Source of the DNA: Azospirillum soli
GTDB taxonomy: Bacteria; Pseudomonadota; Alphaproteobacteria; Azospirillales; Azospirillaceae
DNA length: 64,000 bases
Direction of reading: 5' to 3'
Assembly (NCBI RefSeq): GCF_017876165.1
Contig: NZ_JAGINQ010000022.1
Location: 26,108 to 90,107 of the forward strand
Shown here: piece by piece, positions 35,438 through 42,735 of the stretch
Layout: every line of letters starts with the position of its first letter
Numbering within the stretch: the stretch's first letter is position 1
Notes under the pieces: model-generated
Database searches by the model: none
The model's input: the letters and a program-made list of their open reading frames with translations, nothing else
What the model was told of the DNA's origin: nothing
Translations under genes and position numbers: made by a program

Positions 35438-36355
35438 CTACAGCTCGCCATCCTCATTTCGAAGGCGGCGGTGAATGGCGCTGACGGCGACGGCCGCCTG
35501 CCCCATGGCGACGGCGATCTGGTTCAGCCCGTCCACCACGTCGCCGGCGGCGTAGAGCCCCTCCATGCCCGTCTGCTGGTGCTTGTCCACGACCAGCCGC
35601 CCGTCCGGGCTGGTCCGCACGCCGAGCCCCTTCACCGGGTCCGTGCGCGGCACCGTGCCGAGCGCCGAATAGAGCGTGTCGAAGGTCAGCCGCTCGCCCG
35701 ACGCCGTGGTCAGGGCGGCGATCCGCCCGGCCTCCGAATGGACCTCGACCACTGGCTCCTCCACCGCGCGGATGCCGGCCTCGGCCATGCGGCGCGCGTC
35801 GGACTCCTCCAGATTCATGGGTTCACCCAGCGTCAGAAGGGTGACGTCGCGGGAATAGGTGCGCAGGAACAGCGCCTCCCCCAGCGCGTCGGTGCCGTGG
35901 CCGATGACGCCGATGCGGTGGTCGATCACCTCGAACCCGTCGCAGATCGGGCAATGGCGGATCAGCCCGCGCTGCACCGCCTGATAGAGGTTCGGCAATT
36001 CCGGTTCGAGGTCGATCACGCCGCTCGCCGCCAGCACGGTGCGGGCGCGCATCGCGCGGCCGTCCTCCGTGCGGACGGTGAAGCCGCCCTCGTCCCGCTC
36101 CACCGACGCGACCGTTCCGGATTCGATCCGCGACCCGTAGCGTTCGGCCTGGGCGCGCATGCGCGCAAGCAGGTCGTTTCCGCTCACCCCGTCCGGAAAG
36201 CCGGCGTGGTTGTGCGACAGCGGGATCCAGGAGGCGCGGCTCGCCCCGGCGTCGATCACCACGAAGCGGCGGCGGAAGCGCGCCAGATAGATGGCCGCGG
36301 TCAGTCCGGCCGGGCCGCCGCCGACGACCAGGGCGTCGAGGGTGTCAGCGCTCAT
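35438..36355 (-). CDS. Thioredoxin-reductase-like FAD/NAD(P) oxidoreductase
   Basis: A 305-residue flavoprotein of the thioredoxin reductase family. FAD site GGGPAGLTAAIYLARFRR, redox pair CPIC in IRHCPICDGFEV, and a second Rossmann segment (IGVIGHGTDALGEALFL) are visible. The NAD(P) loop reads GHGTDA rather than the usual GGGxSA, so cofactor use or activity may differ from true TrxB. It overlaps the end of a small membrane-protein gene upstream by 11 bases. It may reduce thioredoxin-like partners or peroxide-defence proteins. Confidence 0.85.
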   Translation of the reverse strand: MSADTLDALVVGGGPAGLTAAIYLARFRRRFVVIDAGASRASWIPLSHNHAGFPDGVSGNDLLARMRAQAERYGSRIESGTVASVERDEGGFTVRTEDGRAMRARTVLAASGVIDLEPELPNLYQAVQRGLIRHCPICDGFEVIDHRIGVIGHGTDALGEALFLRTYSRDVTLLTLGEPMNLEESDARRMAEAGIRAVEEPVVEVHSEAGRIAALTTASGERLTFDTLYSALGTVPRTDPVKGLGVRTSPDGRLVVDKHQQTGMEGLYAAGDVVDGLNQIAVAMGQAAVAVSAIHRRLRNEDGEL

Positions 36356-36680
36356 GATGCCCAAGACCACGGTCGCCTTGTCGGCGGGCGACCAAAGCAA
36401 GGCAGCGGCGCACCGCCTCCAGCTCGCGCAGGTTGGCGGCGAATCCGATCATCAGGAAACCGGCGTAGATGCTGGCAAAGACCACGGCGACGGCCAGCAC
36501 CACCCGCCATGGCCCGTCGAAGGGCGACTGGACCAGCAGCAGAACCCCCGCCAGCCCGCCGCCCGCAAACGCCCCGATCCCCAGCATGTCCAGCAGGCGC
36601 GGCACGCCGCCGGCTGGTTGGCCGGCCGGTCTGGAGGCTGTTCGAGTCGTGCTGTGCTGCGGGTCGGGTACGGCCACCAT
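36345..36680 (-). CDS. Small two-helix membrane protein of unknown function
   Basis: A 111-residue protein with two hydrophobic helices (LLDMLGIGAFAGGGLAGVLLLV and VVLAVAVVFASIYAGFLMIGFAA) and a basic C-terminus. Its stop lies inside the start of the flavoprotein gene, so the two are probably translated together. ATG 36680 is the most likely start, although the ribosome site is weak. Confidence 0.6.
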   Translation of the reverse strand: MVAVPDPQHSTTRTASRPAGQPAGGVPRLLDMLGIGAFAGGGLAGVLLLVQSPFDGPWRVVLAVAVVFASIYAGFLMIGFAANLRELEAVRRCLALVARRQGDRGLGHHER

Positions 36681-36838
36681 GCGTCCGGGTTCCCACGCTT
36701 GTTCCCTGTTGCTGGAACAGGCGCGGTGAGAGTGGGTTCCGCAGGGCAAGCGTCCTTTCGCCGCGCCTCGGCCATCTTGACGATGATAAAGACCCAAGGC
36801 AGCGTGAGGGCATACTTATTTATGCCGTGAGTTGCGCC

Positions 36839-37216
36839 ATGACCACGCTCCATCCGGAAAATCCGGGCAGTGCCATCGTGCCGGATCCGGATATCCTGGA
36901 TACCGAGCCGATGATCCGCAATTTCGGCAGCCTTGGCTCCATGGTCGCCAACCTTTACGCGCTCTTCCTCCAGAACGAGCAGGATCTTTCGCACACGCTG
37001 CGCGACCGGCTTGACGGCGGCGACCTGCAAGGCGCCCGCATGGCCGCGCACGCCGCCGCCGGTGCGGCCCGCACGGCCGGTGCGCGGCGGGTCGCCTGCC
37101 TGTGTTCCGCCATCGAGGAGGCTATTCTGCGCGGCGATGCGGAAGAAGCGCGCGTGGACGCCGCCGGTCTCGACGGGGCTCTCGCCGATGTTCGTTCCAT
37201 GATCGCTCGGATTTGA
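36839..37216 (+). CDS. Hpt-domain phosphotransfer protein
   Basis: A 125-residue protein with one histidine phosphotransfer domain. The segment MAAHAAAGAARTAGARRVACLCSAIEEAI keeps the H-x-x-x-G pattern of the phosphorylated helix. Such proteins pass phosphate between receiver domains of a phosphorelay. A receiver-only gene follows 59 bases downstream on the same strand and is the natural partner. No hybrid kinase is nearby. Confidence 0.75.
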   Translation: MTTLHPENPGSAIVPDPDILDTEPMIRNFGSLGSMVANLYALFLQNEQDLSHTLRDRLDGGDLQGARMAAHAAAGAARTAGARRVACLCSAIEEAILRGDAEEARVDAAGLDGALADVRSMIARI

Positions 37217-37275
37217 GATAACATACCTCAGTATTCGCGACGGGTGTCATACGGCGAGTCCTGGGGAGAATCTTG

Positions 37276-37662
37276 GTGTACAAATCCTATTCCCTGCTGG
37301 TCGTGGAAGACGAGGTGGTCACCCGCAGCGTGTCCGTGCGACTGCTGCGCCAACTCGGCGTCGGAAAGGTCACCGAGGCGTCGGACGGGGCCGAAGCCCT
37401 GGCCCGCTGCGACCGCGCCGCCTTCGACGCCATTCTGTGCGACGTGGACATGGAGCCGATGGACGGCCTTGCCTTCATCGAGGCGCTGCGCGGGCGTGAG
37501 CAGGCACTCAGCCGGAACGCGCCGGTCATCATGCTGACCAAGCACAACAACGCCGACGTGGTGCTCTCCGCCCGCCGGTTCGGCGCGGCCGCCTATCTGG
37601 TGAAGCCGGTCACGCCGGAAGGGTTGCGGGAAAAGCTGAACCGCGCGCTTGGCACGCCGTGA
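37276..37662 (+). CDS. Receiver-only response regulator paired with the Hpt gene
   Basis: A 128-residue CheY-like receiver with VVEDEVVTRS (acidic pocket), LCDVDMEPMDG (phosphoacceptor aspartate), IMLTKHN (switch threonine) and LVKPVTP (lysine) all present. GTG 37276 is favoured over TTG 37273 because GGGGAG stands seven bases before it. The Hpt neighbour suggests a phosphorelay end point acting by protein binding. Confidence 0.88.
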   Translation: MYKSYSLLVVEDEVVTRSVSVRLLRQLGVGKVTEASDGAEALARCDRAAFDAILCDVDMEPMDGLAFIEALRGREQALSRNAPVIMLTKHNNADVVLSARRFGAAAYLVKPVTPEGLREKLNRALGTP

Positions 37663-37764
37663 ACCTCAAGTCATAAACGAACCTTGACCGCGACATTATT
37701 CTTTTCGTAACCACGGCGGCGGTAGAACAAAACAAGGAAGGCCGCCGACCGTGGAGGACACCAC

Positions 37765-38142
37765 ATGGCGATGAACGTTCTGGAAGTCGCGATTTACGCG
37801 ATGGTGCTGACCGCCTCGCAGCCGCGCCCCTATGAATGCGTCGCCGTGAAGCCGGAAGGCGTCAACTGCACCAACGGCCTCGCCGCCAAGGAAGAGAACG
37901 CCAGCGTGCTGGCCTACAACACCGGCGTTCAGGTCATCAAGGATGCGCAGGGGCGCGTGCGCCTGTCGAACGGCCTCAGCACCCATTTCGACTCCTCGGC
38001 CTGGGTGGCGTTCAAGGATTCCGCCGGCCAGACCAAAGTCAGTGTGCGCAAGACGGGCCCGTTCCGCTTCAAGTTCTCCAACGGCTTCACCTGCGAAGCC
38101 ATGGGGCCGGAGCAGGACATGGCCCGCTGCTTCAAGCCCTAG
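37765..38142 (+). CDS. Conserved hypothetical protein
   Basis: A 125-residue protein of unknown function. The start (MNVLEVAIYAMVLTASQ) is weakly hydrophobic, then PYECVAVKPEGVNCTNGLAA and a beta-rich body (TKVSVRKTGPFRFKFSNGFTCEAMG) with four cysteines follow. Similar proteins are common in alphaproteobacteria without assigned role. It converges on the next gene with six bases between stops. Confidence 0.75.
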   Translation: MAMNVLEVAIYAMVLTASQPRPYECVAVKPEGVNCTNGLAAKEENASVLAYNTGVQVIKDAQGRVRLSNGLSTHFDSSAWVAFKDSAGQTKVSVRKTGPFRFKFSNGFTCEAMGPEQDMARCFKP

Positions 38143-38148
38143 CCCACC

Positions 38149-38508
38149 TTAGCGGCGTATGCCGCGCTGGGCCATTTCGTCCTCAAGGGCGCGGCGTTCG
38201 CGCTGCATCTGGCGCTGTTCATCGACGATCCGGTCGTAGCGGTCCTGCAACTCCCGGTCGGAGTAACGGCGGTATTCGCTGTTCCCGCTGCGCCGGTCGT
38301 CACGGGACGATCCTTCGTAACGGCGGTCGTCACGCACCTGATTGTCGCGGTCGCGCGCGTCGTCCGGATAGGAATTGGGATTGACCGCCCGGTTCAACGT
38401 ATCGAGCGCGCCGCCCCAGCCCTGCCCCTGGTTCTGCTGCGCCATCGCGATCGGCGACAGGGCGAGAACCGAACCGAAGGCCAAGGCGGCCAAACGCATT
38501 CCACGCAT
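38149..38508 (-). CDS. Small exported, highly charged protein
   Basis: A 119-residue protein with a signal peptide (MRGMRLAALAFGSVLALSPIAMAQ). The mature part is rich in Arg, Asp and Gln and predicted coiled coil near the end (DRYDRIVDEQRQMQRERRALEDEM). GGGAG eight bases before ATG 38508 supports this start. Likely a small periplasmic protein; function unknown. Confidence 0.7.
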   Translation of the reverse strand: MRGMRLAALAFGSVLALSPIAMAQQNQGQGWGGALDTLNRAVNPNSYPDDARDRDNQVRDDRRYEGSSRDDRRSGNSEYRRYSDRELQDRYDRIVDEQRQMQRERRALEDEMAQRGIRR

Positions 38509-38589
38509 GAAAACACTCCCCATGAAACGTTTCGGTTTCCCGGACAACCGGTGGGAGCGGGGGATGTTGCGCCGGAAGCCGCCCTTTTC

Positions 38590-39537
38590 TCAGCCCAGCC
38601 GCGCGCGGTCGTGCGGCGATTCCAGGTCCAGCGCCGGACCCTTCGGCACGATACCGGTCGGGTTGATCATGGTGTGGCTGGCGTAATAGTGGCGCTTGAT
38701 GTGCTCGAAATTCACCGTTCCGGCGACGCCGGGCACTTGGTACAGGTCGCGCAGATAGCCGGACAGGTTCGGGTAGTCGGCGATCCGCCGCAGGTTGCAC
38801 TTGAAGTGCCCGACATAGACCGCGTCGAACCGCACCAGCGTGGTGAACAGCCGCCAATCCGCCTCGGTCAGCCGGTTGCCGACCAGATAGCGCTGCGTGG
38901 CAAGCCGTGTGTCCAACCCATCCAGCGCGTCGAACAGGGCGTCGAAGGCCTGCTCGTACTTCTCCTGGCTCGTCGCGAAGCCGGCCTTGTAGACGCCGTT
39001 GTTGATGCGGTCGTAGACGAAGGCGTTGACGCGGTCGATCTCCTCCGCGAGGTCCGCCGGGTAAAAGTCCAGCGAGGCGTCGCCGAACTCATCGAACTCG
39101 CTGTTCAGAATGCGGATGATCTCGGCGGATTCGTTGTTCACGATGGTGCCGGTCTTCTTGTCCCACAGCACCGGCACGGTGACACGGCCGGTGTAGTCGG
39201 GCTTCGCCTTCGCGTAGACCTCGTAAAGGCGGGTCGAACCGGTGACCGGATCCGGTTCGGCGAAGGTCCAGCCCTCCTTACCCATCAGCGGATCGACCAC
39301 GCTGACGCCGATGACGCCTTCCAGCCGTTTCAGCGCACGCATGATCAGCGTGCGGTGCGCCCAGGGGCAGGCCAGCGACACGAACAGGTGATAACGCCCG
39401 GCCTCGGGCCGGTAGGGCGTCGATCCGTCGGCCTTCACCCACTGGCGGAACTGCGTCTCCGGCCGCACAAACGCACCGCCGGTGGATTTGGTGTCGTACC
39501 ACTGGTCTTGCCAGCGTCCTTCGATCAGCAGGCCCAT
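38590..39537 (-). CDS. Glutathionyl-hydroquinone reductase (Xi-class GST)
   Basis: A 315-residue Xi-class glutathione transferase. The catalytic cysteine motif CPWAHRTLIMRALK and the typical start MGLLIEGRWQDQWYDT identify it. These enzymes remove glutathione from glutathionyl-hydroquinones, recycling quinones damaged by adduct formation. It lies downstream of wrbA on the same strand (61 bases), which fits a joint quinone-detoxification unit. Length is normal for the class. Confidence 0.92.
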   Translation of the reverse strand: MGLLIEGRWQDQWYDTKSTGGAFVRPETQFRQWVKADGSTPYRPEAGRYHLFVSLACPWAHRTLIMRALKRLEGVIGVSVVDPLMGKEGWTFAEPDPVTGSTRLYEVYAKAKPDYTGRVTVPVLWDKKTGTIVNNESAEIIRILNSEFDEFGDASLDFYPADLAEEIDRVNAFVYDRINNGVYKAGFATSQEKYEQAFDALFDALDGLDTRLATQRYLVGNRLTEADWRLFTTLVRFDAVYVGHFKCNLRRIADYPNLSGYLRDLYQVPGVAGTVNFEHIKRHYYASHTMINPTGIVPKGPALDLESPHDRARLG

Positions 39538-39598
39538 TTCAACTCCCCTCCCCCCTCATCTCTGCCCCAGCGCATGTGGGACAGAGAGGAGGGTCATG

Positions 39599-40201
39599 TT
39601 ACCCGTGCAGCTTTTGGGCGATTTCCGCGACGTGGCGGCCCTGGAAGCGCGCGCCGTCCAACTCGACCGCGCTCGGCTGGCGGGAGCCGTCGCCGCCCGC
39701 GATGGTGCTGGCGCCGTAGGGCGTGTTGCCCATCACCTCGTCCACGCCCATCTGGCCCTGGAACGAGTACGGCAGTCCGACGATGACCATGCCTTGGTGC
39801 AGCAGAACGATGTGCGTGCTGAGGATCGTGCTCTCCTGCCCGCCGTGCTGCGTGGCGGAGGAGGAGAAGACGCTGCCGACCTTCCCCACCAACGCGCCCT
39901 TGACCCACAAGGCACCGGTCTGGTCGAGAAAGTTCTTCATCTGGCCCGGCATGTTGCCGTAGCGGGTCGGCACGCCGAAGATGATCGCATCGTAATCGGC
40001 CAATTCGTTCGGCGTGGCGACGGGGATGTTCGGCTCGTCGACGAAGTGCGACTTCTGCCGGACCTCTTCCGGCACCAGTTCCGGCACCTTCTTGACCGTC
40101 ACCTCGGTGCCCGGCACGGAGCGCGCGCCGTCGGCAGCCGCCTGCGCCATTTTCGAGATGTGTCCGTAGCTGCTGTAGTAGAGCACCAGAACCTTGGCCA
40201 T
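39599..40201 (-). CDS. wrbA: NAD(P)H:quinone oxidoreductase, WrbA type
   Basis: A 200-residue flavodoxin-like quinone reductase. FMN-site segments VLYYSSYGHISKMA, FGVPTRYGNMPGQMKNFLDQTG and SSSATQHGGQEST are classic WrbA. It reduces quinones by two electrons, avoiding semiquinone radicals. ATG 40201 begins the family N-terminus. It is divergent from a LysR gene with 107 bases between, so the LysR protein is a likely regulator. Confidence 0.95.
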   Translation of the reverse strand: MAKVLVLYYSSYGHISKMAQAAADGARSVPGTEVTVKKVPELVPEEVRQKSHFVDEPNIPVATPNELADYDAIIFGVPTRYGNMPGQMKNFLDQTGALWVKGALVGKVGSVFSSSATQHGGQESTILSTHIVLLHQGMVIVGLPYSFQGQMGVDEVMGNTPYGASTIAGGDGSRQPSAVELDGARFQGRHVAEIAQKLHG

Positions 40202-40282
40202 CTCAGAACTCCCTGTGGGTTTTTCGGTCCAACAGAGATAGCGCCGCGTCGGGGAAACGGTAATCCAGGGCGCTGGCACTTC

Positions 40283-40305
40283 ATTGTTCCCGGGTGTACA
40301 ACAAT
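40283..40305. promoter_or_regulatory. Inverted repeat in the wrbA-lysR intergenic region
   Basis: ATTGTT (40283-40288) and its complement AACAAT (40300-40305) flank an 11-base spacer, just before the LysR start. The site could be the LysR operator controlling both directions. Its location close to the LysR start also suits autorepression. Confidence 0.45.
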
Positions 40306-40308
40306 GGT

Positions 40309-41265
40309 ATGGATCGCCTCGACGACATGCTCGCCTTCATCAAGGTGGTGGACAGCAAGAGCTTCACCGCCGCGGCGGAGCGTCTGAACCTGTCCAAGTC
40401 CGTGGTCTCCCGCCGCATCGCGGAGCTGGAGAACCGCCTCGGCGCCCGCCTGCTGAACCGCACGACGCGCAAGCTGAGCCTGACGGAGGTCGGGCAGGCC
40501 TATTACGACCGCTGCACCCGCATCCTCGCCGACCTGGAAGAGGCGGAACAGGCGGTCGCCGACCTGCACGCGGCGCCGCGCGGGCGCTTGCGCGTCAACG
40601 CGCCGGTGTCGTTCGGGATTCTGCACCTCGCCCCGGCGGTGGCGGAGTTCCTGGAACGCTACCCGTCCATCGAGATCGAGATGGACCTGAACGACCGCTA
40701 CGTGGACCTGATCGACGAAGGCTATGATCTGGCGGTGCGCATCGGCCGGCTGCGCGACAGCTCTCTGATCGCCAAGCGCCTCGCCCCCAACCGGCAGGTC
40801 GTCTGCGCCAGCCCGGCCTATCTGGAAAAGCACGGCACGCCGCAAACGCCGGAAGAGCTGTCCAACCACAACTGCCTGATCTACACCAACGTCCCGACCG
40901 CCGAGCAATGGCAGTTCCGCGTCGGCGACCAGACGCGGAACGTGCGGGTTTCCGGCTCGCTGCGCGCCAACAACGGCGATCTTCTGCGGGAAGCGGCCAT
41001 CGCCGGCGTCGGCATCATCGTGATGCCAACCTTCCTGTGCGGCGACGCGCTTGCCAAGGGCGAGTTGCAGTGTCTGCTGCTGGACTATTACGCGACGGAA
41101 TCGAACGTCTACGCGGTCTACCCGCAGAACCGCCACCTGTCGCCCAAGGTGCGGGCCTTCGTGGATTTCCTGGCCGAACGCTTCGGCCCGAAGCCCTATT
41201 GGGATTGCGCGCTGCTGAAGCTGGAAGCGGCCCGAGGCGTTATTCCGACAGCGTCAGCGTCGTAG
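40309..41265 (+). CDS. LysR-family transcriptional regulator
   Basis: A 318-residue LysR regulator: winged helix at residues 1-60 (DDMLAFIKVVDSKSFTAAAE, LNLSKSVVSRRIAELENRLG) and a periplasmic-binding-like effector domain. It resembles the quinone/redox-responsive LysR group often found beside quinone reductases. ATG 40309 is used; in-frame starts at 40294 and 40304 are possible. Its stop codon lies inside a palindromic repeat. Control of wrbA and the hydroquinone reductase is inferred from divergent placement. Confidence 0.88.
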   Translation: MDRLDDMLAFIKVVDSKSFTAAAERLNLSKSVVSRRIAELENRLGARLLNRTTRKLSLTEVGQAYYDRCTRILADLEEAEQAVADLHAAPRGRLRVNAPVSFGILHLAPAVAEFLERYPSIEIEMDLNDRYVDLIDEGYDLAVRIGRLRDSSLIAKRLAPNRQVVCASPAYLEKHGTPQTPEELSNHNCLIYTNVPTAEQWQFRVGDQTRNVRVSGSLRANNGDLLREAAIAGVGIIVMPTFLCGDALAKGELQCLLLDYYATESNVYAVYPQNRHLSPKVRAFVDFLAERFGPKPYWDCALLKLEAARGVIPTASAS

Positions 41266-41296
41266 GTTGGGCCAGGCGCAGCGCAGCCCAACCTAC
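41262..41296. repeat. REP-like palindrome at the end of the LysR gene
   Basis: An 11-bp perfect inverted repeat (41262-41272 with 41286-41296) with a 13-base loop. Its GTAGGTTGGGC arms match a dispersed intergenic repeat type common in proteobacteria. It includes the LysR stop codon and could act as a terminator. Confidence 0.75.
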
Positions 41297-41300
41297 AAAC

Positions 41301-41690
41301 TCACTCCTTCGAGGAGGGGCGGCGGCGGGCGCGGAGGTTGAGGGCGTTGAGGAAGCTGGTCGGCTGGCCCGGCTGGGCGGGGCCGACCCTCTTGGGCGCG
41401 GTGGACAGGAAGCCGCCGACGCGGGCGCGCAGTTCCACGGCGTCATGCGCGGCGTGGTCGGCGTCCTCGGCCACCTTGCGGCGCACCTCGGGATCCAGCG
41501 TGTTGAAGGCGCGGGTCGCGAATTCGAAAGCCGGCTGCGACTTGGTGGCGATCACCTGGCGCAGCGCCTTGGACACCAGGACCGTATCGAGCCCCCCCGG
41601 ACCGTCCACGCCGTCCAGAACATCGGCGAGAATGCCGATGGCCTGAAGGGTCCGGTTGTCATCGAGAGAGATGTGCTCCAGGCCGTCCAT
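41301..41690 (-). CDS. Conserved-type hypothetical protein
   Basis: A 129-residue protein of unknown function, mostly helical. It opens MDGLEHISLDDNRTLQAIG and has a hydrophilic basic tail (LNLRARRRPSSKE). No signal peptide or membrane segment is present. It stands alone between the LysR gene and the EamA transporter; 124 bases upstream of it hold no gene. Confidence 0.6.
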   Translation of the reverse strand: MDGLEHISLDDNRTLQAIGILADVLDGVDGPGGLDTVLVSKALRQVIATKSQPAFEFATRAFNTLDPEVRRKVAEDADHAAHDAVELRARVGGFLSTAPKRVGPAQPGQPTSFLNALNLRARRRPSSKE

Positions 41691-41814
41691 GCGTCCGCTT
41701 CCGGTGTCTTCGGCGACGACTTACGGCTCCAACCGCGCCTCGCCCCAATTGCTGGTACGATTAAGCATAGTCTGACCAACCGGCTGTGGCAATGCACACC
41801 GTACCGCCAGCGCG

Positions 41815-42711
41815 TCAGCGCGCGCGGTTCACCATCGCCACACCGGCCACCGCCATCGCCATGCCGACCAGCGCCAGGGCGCCCAGCCGCTCGTCGAACA
41901 TCGCCCAGGCGATCACCGCCGTCACCGGCGGGACGAGGTAGAACAGGCTCGCCACCCGCGCCGCCGCGCCGCGCCGGATCAGCGCGAACAGCAGGAAAAT
42001 CGCCCCGACCGACAGCACGAAGCTCAGCCACAGCAGCGCGAAGACGAACTCCCCGGTCCATTGGACCTGCATCGTTTCGAACATCGGGGCAAGCACCGCC
42101 AGCACCGCCGCCGTCACCGCGTACTGGATCGCGGCACCGCTGCGCAGGTCCATGGCCGTGCCGTGACGCTTCTGGTACAGCGTGCCGAGCGTGATGCCCA
42201 GCAGCGCGGCGCCCGCCAGCCCCATCCCCATCAGGTTGGCCGAATCGAAGCTGATTTTCTCGCTCACGACGAGCGCCACGCCGGCCAGTCCCAGCAGCAG
42301 GCCACCCCACTGCCGCGCCGTCACCCGCTCGCCCAGCAGCGGGCCGGACAGCGCCGCCGTCAGCAGGGGTTGCAGCCCGACGATCAGCGAGGTGACGCCG
42401 GCCGGCATGCCCTTGGCAATGGCGCAGAACACGCCCGACAGATAGACGCCGTGCACCAGCAGTCCGGCCAGGGCAATCCGCCCAGCCTCCGCCCAAGTCT
42501 TCGGCCAGGGCGCGCGGGTGACCAGGGCGACCACGCCCAGCACCGCCGCGACCAGAGCCAGCCGCACCAGCAGGAAGGTCAGCGGCTCGGCGTAGGGAAG
42601 CCCGTACTTCGCGCCGATGAAGCCGGTGCTCCACAACAGCACGAAGACGCCGGGCATCAGGCGCACCCAGTCGGGACGCCCACCCGTGGCGGCGGTCGCT
42701 TGCACGGTCAT
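41815..42711 (-). CDS. DMT-superfamily EamA transporter
   Basis: A 298-residue membrane protein with ten hydrophobic helices forming two EamA repeats (first half FVLLWSTGFIGAKYGLPYAEPLTFLLVRL; second half after residue 160). DMT members of this kind export amino acids or other small metabolites; the substrate is unknown. ATG 42711 has AAAGG upstream. A 24-base gap separates its start from the stop of the antiporter gene, so the two could share a transcript. Confidence 0.88.
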   Translation of the reverse strand: MTVQATAATGGRPDWVRLMPGVFVLLWSTGFIGAKYGLPYAEPLTFLLVRLALVAAVLGVVALVTRAPWPKTWAEAGRIALAGLLVHGVYLSGVFCAIAKGMPAGVTSLIVGLQPLLTAALSGPLLGERVTARQWGGLLLGLAGVALVVSEKISFDSANLMGMGLAGAALLGITLGTLYQKRHGTAMDLRSGAAIQYAVTAAVLAVLAPMFETMQVQWTGEFVFALLWLSFVLSVGAIFLLFALIRRGAAARVASLFYLVPPVTAVIAWAMFDERLGALALVGMAMAVAGVAMVNRAR

Positions 42712-42735
42712 CGGACCTTTGTCCCCCAAACCCCG

